Below, one piece after another: positions 9,988 through 21,600 of a DNA stretch of 64,000 bases (within the stretch, counting starts at the first letter, position 1; each line of letters opens with the position of its first letter). The notes beneath the pieces are model-generated. The model saw only the letters and a list, made by a program, of their open reading frames with translations, searched no databases and was not told the origin of the DNA. The stretch spans positions 58,267,242 to 58,331,241 of the forward strand of contig OZ021731.1 of the NCBI GenBank assembly GCA_963978545.1, given 5' to 3'. Made by a program: the position numbers and the translations under genes. The DNA comes from Linyphia triangularis (Eukaryota; Arthropoda; Arachnida; Araneae; Linyphiidae).

Positions 9988-10824
9988 GTAAGTTTTTAAG
10001 TATTTTTAACATACAAGTAAAACTATTGTACTTGATAAAGCTGATAGCAAGTTTCAATCATTGTTAATAAGGCAGAAAAGTTTTCTTGTATTGAAACTCA
10101 TTATTATCAAATGTGTGTAGGTGATATCAAACGTGGACTACATGATACATACGGACATTATAGTCACTATTTGACATATCAATAACTTTAAAGCTTTTTG
10201 ATGGCGGACTCGTAACTCAGGAGCGGAATGCTCCGCGAGATCAAGACACTTTTTGCCAACAGCATTCTTTCTCAAGACATGGCGATGATTTTACAAGACA
10301 CGGCGAATGACGATGATTGAGCCAGTGTCTTTTCAACTGTTGGTCTGCCTTGGAGATGATTCCAGAGTTTCCTCCGAGTGAAACTTTTGAAAAATATCCC
10401 AACTTTTTAACTTTTCCCATTGTTATTACATCTTTCTATGATTTACGCATATCCAACGAAAGTATTGATTAAATTTCAAGAGCATTGACAAAAGTTTAAA
10501 AAAAGATATTTCACGTAGGTCGTTTCTGTACGTTACAAAGAACTTCTGTAAAACCATGAAAATCTTTAAAAACTACAGAAAATACGTACAAAAATTGGCA
10601 TTTCTGCTTAAGAAATTTTTTCTTGAAATTTTGCCTCCTGTTGTAATCATATTTTAGTTCAGAATAATTCTTGCATAGCTCGTGCACCAAAAAATATCTA
10701 ACATCAATCCCCCATAAATTACTGGTATGACTGCCAAAGAAACTGTTTTCAATTCTAATGCGTCGTACTCTGAATTTGTCAATTATGGTAACGTCTCCCT
10801 AAATTCTAAAACTTCCTTTTTCAG
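9988..10824. other. gene B intron 1
   Basis: 837 bp, gtaagt to ttttcag. Several blocks are shared with gene C intron 1 (GACATATCAATAA, ACTACAGAAAA, TTGGCATTTCTG versus TTGGTATCTCTG). No other gene seen. Confidence 0.6.
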
Positions 10825-11049
10825 GTGCAAGAAAGTTCCATTTCCACCAACTGCGATAGATGCAGGAAGGTGACAGCCATCCTTTGCATAGTCATCTCAA
10901 CAGTCGTGTTCTTTGGGAGTGCGACCGCGATCGTATGGCTTTTCAAGAACAAGCTGCCATACAAGTACTCCGTGATATGTTTTATGGTGGGATCTGGGGT
11001 ACTGTACGTAGTGGCTTTTGCTAGCAATTTACTTTTGCTGACCAGAAAG
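10825..11049 (+). CDS. gene B exon 2: two membrane segments
   Basis: 75 codons between tttttcag and gtaagt, phase 0 at both ends. It encodes VQESSISTNCDRCRK, a first hydrophobic segment (protein residues about 25-49), a short basic loop KNKLPYKYS, a second hydrophobic segment (about 59-81) and TRK. With short N- and C-flanks this predicts a hairpin-type membrane protein with both ends on the same side; the basic residues after segment 2 suggest a cytoplasmic tail. A CxxC pair (residues about 19-22) precedes segment 1. Gene C exon 2 is homologous and ends in the same LTRK. Confidence 0.8.
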
Positions 11050-12080
11050 GTAAGTTGGGAATTGGAAAAATATTAATTTAATTGTTCCGAGATATCTGTT
11101 GTACTTTGAATATTAAAAGTATATGCTGGCTACAAAAGTGACACAACTCGAAATTCTTCATTTTGTGTAAAAGTGCGTACTGATTCAAAGACTGCATGTT
11201 CTTGAATTTGGATTGAATGACAGAAGTTCAATTTGAAATGAACTAATGACATTCTTTACGATTCAAGTCTGTTTAGTCTATGATCCTGTACATATTTTAA
11301 GTAAAAAATGAAGAATTTTTAGTTGTCCCTCTTGCAGAAAGAATGCAATATGTTTAAGTCCGGAATTTATCTACTTTACGGTTTGGCTGGCAGCTTTGCA
11401 TAGTAGCTAGTAAATATCCGAATCTGCAAAAGTTCATTTTTAAGGATTAACGAGAAAATGATGAGTATTAACTGAAAATTTCTGGGAAAGGAAAAACAAA
11501 GTCTTATATTCAACCCCATCCCTATACAACCTATTGACTACTTTAGCTAAATCTCATCGTGCTTACCATGTAATTTAAATACCAGTAAGTAGTAATCGTA
11601 AAGATCTTACTGATGGGGCTGAAATTTCATTTTCAAAACTCTTCGTTGTTTTTCAAGTGGCCTCCTCCTGCAAAAAAATAGAATGGTTAAATTTAATTTT
11701 CCATACTCGAAAAGTAGAAAATACGAATTAAGTAACATAATTTTTAAACAAATATAACTCTTGGTTTTGACAAAAAAAAATTTTCATATGCTCTATGCAA
11801 ATCAATTAACACATATAGCCTAGCTATTCCACACGATCATTTCTAATTTTTATGTTATAGATAAGTCCTCGAAATATTTTAGGTCACGAAGGATAAAATA
11901 AAAACAAGAGTTCTGGCTGATTAATAACTAGAATTAAGGATATAACTGGAAAAATTTCTATTAATGTAATAATAATTAGTAAAATGGAATGAAGATGGTT
12001 TATCTAATTAAAAGTTCTACATTTTTAAAATGTACACGCCAATATTCATTATTTAATGTTTTGTATATTTACTCCATTAG
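11050..12080. other. gene B intron 2
   Basis: 1031 bp, gtaagt to ccattag. Shares blocks with gene C intron 2. No gene or complete mobile element seen. Confidence 0.6.
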
Positions 12081-13784
12081 ATCCCTAAAAGATCGAGGGC
12101 GATTTCAAGACCACAGCCACACTTAGGTCTGACGGATTGTGTTCCAAATCAGGAAGGTTGTGAGACTGCTTCAGATATTTCGTACAGGCAAGGCACTCAC
12201 CTTTTGCCTCAGAGAGTTAACTCTATTATAACACCAAATCCGGCTTACATAGAACCTTCAGGGATCTCTACTTCTCAGAAAGAAGTGGGTCAAGCTCAGT
12301 CAACCCAAGATTCAAACCCTGGAATTTCGCTTAACCGATTTTATTATGAACTTAACAGAGACTATGTGCAAGAAAGTGAATTGGTACAGCGTCCATTGCA
12401 GCAGGAGCTAACAGCATCTGGACTTAATATAGAAATGCAGACGATGCTAACATCTCGTAGCATAACTGGGAATTCAAATCCAATCACCTATGCCTTAAAA
12501 CAACAAATGGCTTCTAATTCTCAACTTCCACTTCAGAGCCATGGGGAAACATCTAGAGGAGCTTTGCAGGATCCAATTGGAAAATCGGGACACCGGGAGT
12601 CAACCAGTTCTGAAAGTTCTCCTAGATCGGCTCTGAAAATGAAAAGAAATCCTTCACAAGTCGTCAAACAAAAATTGAAAGCCAAGCTGTTTGTTTCTCA
12701 ACCAGATTTGCTTTCTGAAGGATCGCAAAATTCCAATTTGAACACCAAAATTAGAGTGTCACATTCCAATTTGAATCCTGACGGTAGATCTTCTCTACCG
12801 GATTGCAGTGGAGATTTGAATTCATCGCGGTTAAATTTGAATCCTCATGTTACACCAAGGATTCCTGGATCCAACCCAGAGGCGCAAACTTCGCTTTCAA
12901 ATTTGTCTCCTCTAGGAACACCAAGAGTTATTCGATCCTACGACGAATTACGAATATCGCAATCGAATTTGAGTCCTGAAGAAAGACTACAAGCTTCACA
13001 ATTGGATTGCAATGAAAGGATGAAAGAATCGCAGTTAAGTTTAAGACCTGAAGGAACTCCACAAATTGCCAGATCCAATATAGGGAGAACATCACAAATG
13101 AATTTGATTCCTGTAGCAAGATTTCTAACTTCGCTGTCAACCCTCAAGTTGGATAGAGAAAGGCCTTCGTCAAATTTGAATCCTGAAAGTCGGAAGATAG
13201 AATCTCTGTCAAACCTTGCTTCTGAACAAAAACAATTTGATTCGAAATTGAATTATCTTGTTTCTTCTGGTAGACGATTTAATTCTCATTCCAATTTACA
13301 TTTGAATTCGCAGCAGAGCAAATCGAATGCAAATTCTTATGGGCTGGAACGCGCACCACAAGCGGATACGGATTCTAATGCTTCCCATGATATTGCGCGA
13401 GCGAATATGGATAGTGGCAGACAGACCAGTTCCCTACCAGTGAAACATTTCCAAAAGATGTCGCAACCACAACAATTTGTAGCATGCTCCGAGAATATGC
13501 CCAACCTTCAGAGAGCACAATCATTGGCAGCTCTATCGGCAACTAATCCTTTGACACTCACTCAACAGCTGCCACTGAAAACTGTACCTAAAACTATTTA
13601 TGAGCCTTTACCAGAATATGCGTCTTCAACTCGTAAAATGTCAGGAAGATCTATTGAATCTGCTCTGGATGCCCCAAGGAACTACAAGCAAATGACTCCA
13701 GAAGAATGGATAGTAGCATGGAACCACGGTTTTCACAAATTGCCTACAGAAGAAGCAGAAAAAATTGTGGGTGTACGACTTTGA
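12081..13784 (+). CDS. gene B exon 3: Ser/Asn-rich tail with NPxY
   Basis: 567 codons plus stop, phase 0, giving a protein of about 651 residues with exons 1-2. It opens IPKRSRAISRP, a basic juxtamembrane stretch. NPAY at tail residues 53-56 is an NPxY motif of the kind bound by PTB domains and used for endocytosis. After residue about 210 come degenerate repeats of about 20-26 residues on the pattern S-N-L-N-P-E-G-T-P-R-I-x-R-S. The C-terminus is non-repetitive (PEEWIVAWNHGF, then PTEEAEKIV). Low hydrophobicity and high Ser/Asn/Gln suggest a disordered cytoplasmic tail. I do not recognise the family. Homologous to gene C over its first two hundred or so residues. Confidence 0.82.
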   Translation: MPKRSRAISRPQPHLGLTDCVPNQEGCETASDISYRQGTHLLPQRVNSIITPNPAYIEPSGISTSQKEVGQAQSTQDSNPGISLNRFYYELNRDYVQESELVQRPLQQELTASGLNIEMQTMLTSRSITGNSNPITYALKQQMASNSQLPLQSHGETSRGALQDPIGKSGHRESTSSESSPRSALKMKRNPSQVVKQKLKAKLFVSQPDLLSEGSQNSNLNTKIRVSHSNLNPDGRSSLPDCSGDLNSSRLNLNPHVTPRIPGSNPEAQTSLSNLSPLGTPRVIRSYDELRISQSNLSPEERLQASQLDCNERMKESQLSLRPEGTPQIARSNIGRTSQMNLIPVARFLTSLSTLKLDRERPSSNLNPESRKIESLSNLASEQKQFDSKLNYLVSSGRRFNSHSNLHLNSQQSKSNANSYGLERAPQADTDSNASHDIARANMDSGRQTSSLPVKHFQKMSQPQQFVACSENMPNLQRAQSLAALSATNPLTLTQQLPLKTVPKTIYEPLPEYASSTRKMSGRSIESALDAPRNYKQMTPEEWIVAWNHGFHKLPTEEAEKIVGVRL

Positions 13785-14395
13785 GACATGGACAATTTGG
13801 AACGAATGGCTTTGTAAAAATGCGCACAATTTGTTTACTTATCTTAGTAATTTTGACTTTTTTTTATTTATGCTGGCATGGTGAGTGAATGACTTTTAGA
13901 CAAGTGTGCAATTCAAAACGCGGTAATTCATAAAAATGTGTACAATTTATTTAATTAAATTAATTGTGTATTTATGAATATTTATGCCGAAAGGAAAAAA
14001 CGCTTTCTGAGCATAAAAAAGGGTTTTATGGGAATTGTACAAATTGTTGAGATTATAAATGACGATATTTTATTGTAATTGACAACAAATTATTTAAAAA
14101 TATATTTATTAATAAATAGTCTTATTTATAATAATCTTAATATTTTTTTTATATAAAAAAAAATACATTTCTGTGACATAATGTGTTTCAAAGTCAAACA
14201 ATTGCATGGCTCATAACTCTATAGTACTTGACTAGAAGGTATACAATAAAAATACTCAGACTACAACTGTCAGACTTAAAAACACGTTTAGTAGACAGTA
14301 AAATGATTACTTGGATTTGTTGGCGAAATTTACATGGAAGATGGAAGTGAGTGGTTGGATTGAAATTTTCTAATATTTGCAATTCACATAAGCAA
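13785..14395. other. gene B 3' UTR and flank
   Basis: Conserved with 21116-21600 after gene C (GAATTGTACAAATTGTTGAG, GACGATATTTTATT). AATAAA at 14111-14116 is the likely poly(A) signal. Confidence 0.5.
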
Positions 14396-15047
14396 ACTAG
14401 GGGTGTGAAACATCGCATAACTTTCAATTACACTCTAATATTGGTCACTGGATTAAAATTTGATATGGGGTGTTAATTAACTTTTTTCATATTTTCACTT
14501 ATTTAAATAAAGAATAGACAGTTTAGCAATATTTTTAGTTATAATTTTTACATGGGCCAAAAAAAACCCCAAAAAACACGAAATTGACGATGTTATTCGG
14601 TAGACATTACTTTCTTTTGCGTGAAACATTTAAAAATCAATCATTGATGGGTGATACTCAAGGGCAGAGAAATGTGTTAAAGACACTCGTTTTTCAACAT
14701 TTTTACGCTTCTATCGCATTTCTGGTGGGAATTTCGGATGTGGAGAAGTTTAAAACACCTTAAGAGGCATTTGCAGAGAGTTTTCAATCCAAATCGTTAG
14801 AAGCTTTTTTTAGAAATTGCGGATAAACACGATTTTTTCGTGATTTCTCCCTTATGTGCATGAGCGATTTTGGCGAAAACCTTAAAGGTAGGTCTCATGG
14901 TCACCACTAACCCGCGCATCAAAATTGAATATCCTAGGTCAATTTGTTCAGGAGCTAATGCTGACCTTAGACAACCAGCCGAATTTTTTACTGAATGCTA
15001 TACTTTCATTACTCCATGTAAAGATATGGGTAATTGAAAGTAAAAAT
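14396..15047 (+). repeat. interspersed repeat R1, copy 1
   Basis: Runs from GGGGTGTGAAACATCGC to ATGGGTAATTGAAAGTAAAA. It matches 44671-45145 in reverse orientation (AACACCTTAAGAGGCAT, GATGGGCGAT/GATGGGTGAT) and fragments at 41860-42535. Class unknown. Confidence 0.6.
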
Positions 15048-15229
15048 ATTTCAAAGACTCCATAACAATTGAAGATGCAGTGAATTCCAAAAAACTATAT
15101 ACTGTTTAATGGGTCCTAACTTTGATTTCTTTCTTTTCTGTGGATAATTGGAAAGGGAAAAAATGAGCTGACTAAGATTAACTTTTTTATAAAAAGAATT
15201 TCAATAAAAATTCGATTGAAAGTATGAAA

Positions 15230-15545
15230 ATGTAGCAAAGTACTGAGACTATATCCCATAGAATGGCCTTCCCGTTCCACAAATCTGAAGCTATTGAATT
15301 TTTTCGTGTGGATATACTTTTAAGACTACGCCAAAAACTGGCGACAATGGAAGAATTGAGACTTTTACTCAATTGAGCAAAATACGGTGAACATTTGATT
15401 TGCTAAAGCCAATCTCACAAGCTTGTTTGTCTGATTCTGTTTTGCCATGTTTCACAATAACTTTCCGGAACTCTTTTGGCTGGTAAAGTTAGCTGACGTT
15501 CGTGGTCTTTCAGAACGTTGTCTATTAACACTAGAAAGACTGAAA
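15230..15545 (-). pseudogene. possible transposase helix-turn-helix relic
   Basis: On the minus strand one frame reads KVIVKHGKTESDKQACEIG then FSKSNVHRIL, reminiscent of the N-terminal helix-turn-helix of mariner/Tc-type transposases. Stops and frame changes follow. Weak, motif-level evidence only. Confidence 0.3.
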
Positions 15546-15556
15546 CTTAGTATATA

Positions 15557-17093
15557 CAGTGGGTATAAAAAGTCTCCGTACGGAAGCCAAAGTTACAAAT
15601 AAATTAGCATAATTTCTAATCTTTTGCTTCATATCTTTAGTAACTACTGAAATATGTTTAATTTCATTCTTTAAAATAAATTTATAATAAATATTAATTT
15701 TTACAAAACGCAGCAAGAGTTTAAATTGAAATATTTAGGAGATGTTGCTAAGTGCCATGCAAAAAAAGTTTCCGTACGCCATATGAAAATTAATTCTGAC
15801 GTCTTCTACAACAGACTTGAAGTAAATTTTCAAAACTGAAGTATACGTAAGTGTCATGACAGCATGATAGCAGCAATTGTTTAATTTTAGATTGTTGCTG
15901 ATTGTCCTAAAATGGAGTTCCTAAACCTATTCTTGAGTTGGTGATTCAGTTATGAAATGGTGGATTATTTATGAAAAATATTGTCGAAATGTTTAATGTA
16001 TTGAAGTCTATAGTACAATATATTATTGAAAGACACAGATGAGCTTCAAACTTTTGTGGATAGAGATTGATCCGGAAAATCTTCGAAGCTAAAACGCTTG
16101 TATAAAAGAAATATCGCATATTAAGGTTCAAGATAGTCCGCGAATAAGTGCACCTGAAGTCGCACACGGCTTAAAAATTGATAAAAACATTGAAGTGATA
16201 TCTCAAACGGTGAGAAATTTTACTAAAAAAGCGGGACTTGCAGCCCGTGAGAAACCTTATATAAGTATATGTAACAGAAAACAGCGCATCGATTTTGCAA
16301 AGCTTTTTCTAGTGATGAATTAAAATTAAATATCCATATGTCAGATAATTGAGTTATGGTCAGGAGAAAACGAAATTAACAAATGTTAACTTATAATTTA
16401 TGTGGAACTGTCAAACACGGTGAAGGAGACGTTATGGTTTGGGGGTGTATGAGAGCAGCTGCTGTCGGTAATTTAAGTTAAGTACTAGGAAATAAGCACA
16501 GATACGTGTATCTTGAAATTTCAACGTAAAATGTCTTATCCAGTGCACATAAATTGTTAATTGGGATTTGTCCTCAATGTTTTTTATCAAATCTTAAGCC
16601 ATGTGCAACTTGAGGTGCACTTATTTGCGGATTATATTGAACCTTACAATAGGTTGGTTGTATTCAGATTATCTGGCGCCGTCAGCAACACGAGGGCTAT
16701 AATGCGCCGAAACATTTCGTCATTTAACAAACCAACATACATTTACAAACACCCATGCCTACACGGGACTCGAACCCGCAACCTCGCGGTCTAGAAGCCA
16801 GCACGCTAACCACTATACCGTTTGGTCGGCAACCTTACAATAGGATATTTCTTTTATGCAAGCGTTAGTTTTGAAGATCTTCCGGATCAAACTCTATCCT
16901 CAAAAGTTTGAAGGTCACGATGTCTTTCAATAATATATTGTACTATAGACTTTAATATATTAATGATTTCGACAATTTTTTTCATAGATAATCCAACATT
17001 TCATAACTGAATCACCAACTCACGAATAGGTTTAGGAACTCCATTTTAAGACAATCAGCAACAATCTAAAATTAAACAATTGCTGCAATCATG
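15557..17093 (+). mobile_element. Tc1-like element, foldback and dead
   Basis: It starts with CAGTGGGTATAAAAAGTC. AAAAGTCTCCGTACG is repeated as AAAAGTTTCCGTACG 190 bp further in, which resembles the IR/DR ends of Tc1 elements. Transposase remnants follow in broken frames: SPRISAPEVAHGLK, ISQTVRNFTKKAGLAAREK, RKQRIDFAK, then TVKHGEGDVMVWGCMRAA. These match the Tc1 N-terminal domain and the region around the first catalytic Asp. The segment 15862-16165 recurs inverted at about 16608-17093 (interrupted by a SINE), so the element folds back on itself. No intact reading frame. Confidence 0.8.
16654..16830 (-). mobile_element. SINE-1, full length, reverse
   Basis: Complete SINE-1 on the minus strand, inserted in the right arm of the Tc1 foldback. 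The target duplication aaccttacaatagg is exact on both sides (16640-16653 and 16831-16844). Confidence 0.93.
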
Positions 17094-17099
17094 TCTAGT

Positions 17100-17787
17100 T
17101 TACTATCAACTAGTATACTAGCCGGCTATTAGCTAGTAAACTTGCCCGTGTAATTGATCCTTAACATCCTGTAAACGCTACATTCCAGTCGCAAGAGAAG
17201 CTAGTGTATCACGTGATCACCTCTTTCTGGGGACTTCATTACATCGAACATGTTTTGGGGGGTTTTTTTACTGGTGCGTTGACTCCCATCATTCAAACAC
17301 CTATACTCTCTCATGACCATTGACAGGCGGTACATTGCTCACTTAATAGATGGAATGTTCCAGTTGAACTAGCACTAGGGAAATTTGAAGCGGAAATTCA
17401 AATTAACGCGTGATTGTGACCTTCCTGTCAACTTGCATCAACTTACCTTCCTGTCAACTTTAAATCAAGCTCATCATTGAGATATGGAAGGACCATGATT
17501 CCGGACGAAAGATTCTAAAATATTGACTTACGTACATCATTAGTCTGCTCAGACCTTGATTGCTAAAGGAATCTGAGTAAAATTTGTTCTGGCGATTATT
17601 TTTCCACAAGGTGCAAGGAATAAACTACGGATATATAGCTCCTTTCTTGATGAAACACAATAATTTTCTTTACGAGTATGCGATGGCAACACACTATTGA
17701 AAAATGTGTTCGTGTCATCAAACTGATTTTTCTCAATCTCGTGATTTTCTTTGTTGAAGAATTTTAGCGTTTACTTAACTTGTTAAG
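17100..17787 (+). promoter_or_regulatory. gene C upstream region
   Basis: Homologous to 9291-9960 before gene B. The match begins right at the edge of the Tc1 relic, so the left end of the B-to-C duplication is near 17100. Confidence 0.5.
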
Positions 17788-17814
17788 ATGGAATCAACTA
17801 GAAATAATACTTCT
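17788..17814 (+). CDS. gene C exon 1 (MESTRNNTS)
   Basis: Nine codons followed by gtaagt at 17815, phase 0. Aligns with gene B exon 1 over all nine codons. Confidence 0.65.
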
Positions 17815-18791
17815 GTAAGTTTTTAAGTGTTTTTGACAATTGGTGAAACTAACAAAGTTTTTGTATTTGATAACACTGATATTATTTTTTTTTATTCGTG
17901 TCAATATGGCAGAATAGTTTTCTTATTGAGAAAAGGGATTAGTTACAATTGGATCATCACAGTCAATGTATGTATGTGGTATAAAAAAAATGGGCTACAT
18001 GATATATTTGGACATTGCCGTCAGTATCTTGCATATCAATAAGATTTAAGAATTACTGAATCCGGATTCTCATCATCGACCAAACGGTATAGTGGTTAGC
18101 GTGCTAGCTTTTAAACCACTAGGTTGAGGGTTCGAGTTCCCTGTCAGGCATGGGTGTTTGTAAATGCATGTTGGCTTGTCAAAGGAAGAATGTTTCGGAG
18201 CATTATAGCCCTCGTGTTGCTGACGACGCCAGATAATTTGAAAACTACCAACCAACCAAATGAAATTATTGAAAACCTTTTAAGAAGACATTCCAACTTC
18301 TTTTACGAATTCGCCGTTGTTTTTAGTTACTTTCCGTAGTTCCACAATTACTTCCATTTTACGGTTTACTCATGGCCAATATTCTTGCTTGCTATGAATG
18401 AGTACGAAGTACAATATCGACTATTACATCAGCAAAGACAACGCAAATATCTGCAATAAAAAAAGTATTGGTGAATTTTAAGAGTATTGGTAAAAAATTG
18501 AGAAAACATTTTTCGTACCGTACATCTATAAAACCAAAAAATTCATGACAACTACAGAAAATTTGTAAAAAAAGTTGGTATCTCTGCCTAAGGTATTTTT
18601 CCGCCTGTTGCAGTGATACTGAGTGCAGTACAATTCGTGTATAACTAGTGCAAAAGAAAATATACACATTGCTAACCAATCCATCATGAATTACTAATAC
18701 GGCAAAGAAAACTGCTTTAAATTCCAACCTGCCTTATAATGAATTTCCCCATTATGGTAATGTTTCCTAAATTCTAAACTTCATTTTACAG
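17815..18791. other. gene C intron 1
   Basis: 977 bp, about 140 bp longer than the gene B intron, largely because of a SINE-1 at 18076. Otherwise similar in order of blocks. Confidence 0.55.
18076..18260 (+). mobile_element. SINE-1 in gene C intron 1
   Basis: Head, B box (GGTTCGAGTTCCC), body and an ACCAACCAACC tail are present. Absent from gene B intron 1, so it inserted after the gene duplication. Confidence 0.88.
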
Positions 18792-19007
18792 GTTCAAGAA
18801 AATTCCATTTTCAACAAACGTAATCGATACACAGCCGGTGTTTTTGTATTATTCTCTATACTATTACTCCTCGTGACATTGAAAACATTCTTGTGGGTTT
18901 TAGAAAACGAGCTGCTAGATGAAGACGGCTTGATGCTTTTAACGGTGGGATTGGTGATACTCTTCATCGCGGCTTTTACAGGTTTATTTTATTTTCTGAC
19001 CAGAAAG
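18792..19007 (+). CDS. gene C exon 2: two membrane segments
   Basis: 72 codons, ttacag to gtaagc, phase 0 at both ends. It encodes VQENSIFNKRNRYTA, a hydrophobic segment of about 25 residues, an acidic loop ENELLDEDG and a second hydrophobic segment ending FLTRK. Same layout as gene B exon 2, but the loop is acidic instead of basic and the CxxC pair is lost. Confidence 0.72.
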
Positions 19008-19742
19008 GTAAGCTGTGAATGGGAAATATATAAAATTGTCTCGAAGCACATTTTACTTTGAATATCAAAAGTGTATTTACTTTCCCCATTTCCAAAATTA
19101 ACATATCACACCCTTGTTACAAAAATGGCAACACAAAATTCTTAATTTTGATTAAAAGTATGTATTAATTCACAGACTGCATGAACTTGTATTGAAGCTC
19201 GGTTGAACGGCAAAAGATTGTTCACAAGTGGAACTGAAGTTGAAACGAACTGATGCCATTCTTTCTAATGTGTGTAGTCAGTGACTTTTGCAGACATGTT
19301 AGCTCAAAAATGGAGAATTTTGACTTGTAACTCTTAAAGAAAGGGTGTAATATGTTTAGGCCTGTAATTTAAATCACTTAAATTGTTCCACTTAATTACC
19401 GCTTAAATTGCAATATGTTAAGGCTGCAATCTAACCACCAGGCCTGTCTCTAAGAGTTGTATAATAGCTATTAACTATCCGAATCTGCATAAGTCGATCG
19501 GATGGCTGAAGTGCAGTTTAATTTTTAAAGTATTCATGAAAATAGCCGAGTCCTAAACTGAAAATTTTCGGGAAACAAAAATATTCACGTTCATTCTTCA
19601 ACTCAGCACAACATATTTTCTACTATTTTAGGTGTATGTTATATGTCATGTTTATCGGGTAATCTAATGGTGAATAGTACTCATAAAACAAATCTTACAG
19701 ACTGGGCTAAAAACTAATTTTTCAAAAATCTTCATTTTTTTT

Positions 19743-19775
<33 letters not shown>

Positions 19776-20150
19776 TGCTCTGTTGCAAAATGAATATAGT
19801 GGTTAAAGATAATTTTCCGCATTCAAGAAATAGAAACTGGATTAAGTAACATGGTTTTTTTAACTAGAGCTTTTGGTTTTGACCAACTAAAAATCATTTA
19901 TGCAATATACAAATCAACTGTAGCATACAACCTAATAATAGTTCTGTTCTTGAAATATTTTAGAGCATAAGAAAATATCTGCCTAGAAGACAAGAGTTCT
20001 GTCTGGTTAATAATAAGAAATCGGAATATTTTTAAAGATATTTCAATTAATATAATAACGAAAACATTATTTAAAGTAGAGTGAGGGTAGTTGGCCAAGT
20101 TAAAAAGTATTCATTATTTGACTCTTTTTCTAATATATTTACTCCATTAG
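19008..20150. other. gene C intron 2
   Basis: 1143 bp, gtaagc to ccattag. Contains a T-run of about 30 at 19743-19774. No gene seen. Confidence 0.55.
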
Positions 20151-20951
20151 CTCTTTACTAGATCGAGCTCAAGACCAAGAGAGGAGCCAAACTTTCATCT
20201 AACGGATTATATTCAGGAACCAAATTTTCACCCATCGGAATGTATTCACTGTCAGGCAGGCTCTGAGACTGTCTCGGATGTTTCGCACATGCAATGCTCT
20301 TACCGTTTGGTAGTCCGTGAGAGAATTAACTCATCACCACCGCCACCTTACGAAGAAATATATGGGATCTCTACTTCTCAGAACGATGTGGATCAAGCTC
20401 AATCAACACAAAATCCAAACGATGGACTCAACCGATTTTATTATGAACATGGTATAGGCGATATGCAAGGGGAAAGAGAATTGGTCCAGCGTTCATTGGA
20501 GCAAACGCCATCTGGATTTGATACAGGAATGCCGACGATGCTAGCATCTCGTAGCAATACTGGACCTTCAATTAGTTCGGCTCCAATTACCTATGCATTA
20601 AAACAACAAATGGTTTCTAATTCGCAACTTCTACTTAAGAAGCAAGGGGAAACATCTAGGGAAGTTTTGCAGGAGTCAATTAAAAATTCGGGACATCGAA
20701 AATTATTCAGTTCTGAAAATTCTACATCAGCAATGAAAGTGAAAAGAAATCAAGTCGTCAAACGGAAACTGAAAACCAAGCTGTCGGTGTCTCATCCAGA
20801 TTTGCTTTCTGAAAGATCGCAAAATTCCAATTTGAACACCGAAACGCGAACATCGCATTGTCTTTCTGAGGTTGGAATTCCTCGATTGAATTGCAATGGA
20901 GACACGAATTCATCAAGGTCGAATTTGAGAAGGAACACCACGGATTCCTAG
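20151..20951 (+). CDS. gene C exon 3: truncated tail (possible pseudogene)
   Basis: 266 codons plus stop, phase 0; total product 347 residues against 651 for gene B. It aligns with gene B through ISTSQ, LNRFYYE, PITYALKQQM, GETSR, SNLNT. The gene B NPxY is replaced by PPPPY (tail residues 63-67), a PPxY-type WW-domain ligand. Homology continues past the stop in the +1 frame, so the stop arises from a small indel near 20930. Whether the short product is used is unknown. Confidence 0.65.
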   Translation, partial: LFTRSSSRPREEPNFHLTDYIQEPNFHPSECIHCQAGSETVSDVSHMQCSYRLVVRERINSSPPPPYEEIYGISTSQNDVDQAQSTQNPNDGLNRFYYEHGIGDMQGERELVQRSLEQTPSGFDTGMPTMLASRSNTGPSISSAPITYALKQQMVSNSQLLLKKQGETSREVLQESIKNSGHRKLFSSENSTSAMKVKRNQVVKRKLKTKLSVSHPDLLSERSQNSNLNTETRTSHCLSEVGIPRLNCNGDTNSSRSNLRRNTTDS

Positions 20952-21115
20952 ATCAAATGAAGTACGAACATCGCAATCAAATTTGAATCCTCAAATAGCA
21001 CCAAGAATGCTTAAATCCATCACAGATGCACAAATTTCGCAATAAAATTTTGAATTCTCAAGGAACATCAAGGGTTCTCCAACAGGGAAGTGCTAATATC
21101 GCAATCGAATCGGAA
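20952..21115 (+). pseudogene. gene C tail remnant after the frameshift
   Basis: In the shifted frame it still reads RSNEVRTSQSNLNPQIAPRM, the gene B repeat pattern, up to a stop at about 21042. At about 21115 it jumps to sequence matching the gene B 3' UTR. About 800 bp of tail present in gene B is therefore deleted. Confidence 0.7.
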
Positions 21116-21600
21116 CGTATTAAGTCATAACAATATGTACAGTTTGATTTACTACATTAACTGTATATTTATGAATACTTATGACGAGATGAAAAATCCT
21201 ATTCTGAATATAGAATTAGTTTTTTGAGAATTGTACAAATTGTTGAGATTATCATTGACGATATTTTATTACAATTGACGACAAATAATTTTAAAATGTA
21301 TTTATTAATAAAAAAGTTTTTTTTATAATTATCTTTACATTTTTTCATAAAATATGCACTTATTATGTACATGTGATACAACAATTTAAGACCAGTTCAA
21401 AGACCTACAACTGCATGGCTCATAACCCTATAGACCCTGAGAACGTTACATTTTTAATCGACTACAATCGTCAGATTTAAAAATTTATTTAGTAGAGAAT
21501 AAAATGTGTTTAAGTGGGTTTGTAATTACTAAATTTACATGGAAGATGCAAATGAATGGTTGGAATGATATATTCTAATATTTTCAATAGCATTAACAAA
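21116..21600. other. gene C 3' UTR-like flank
   Basis: Matches the gene B 3' region. AATAAA at 21307-21312. Similarity fades after TACATGGAAGATG near 21540-21600. Confidence 0.5.
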
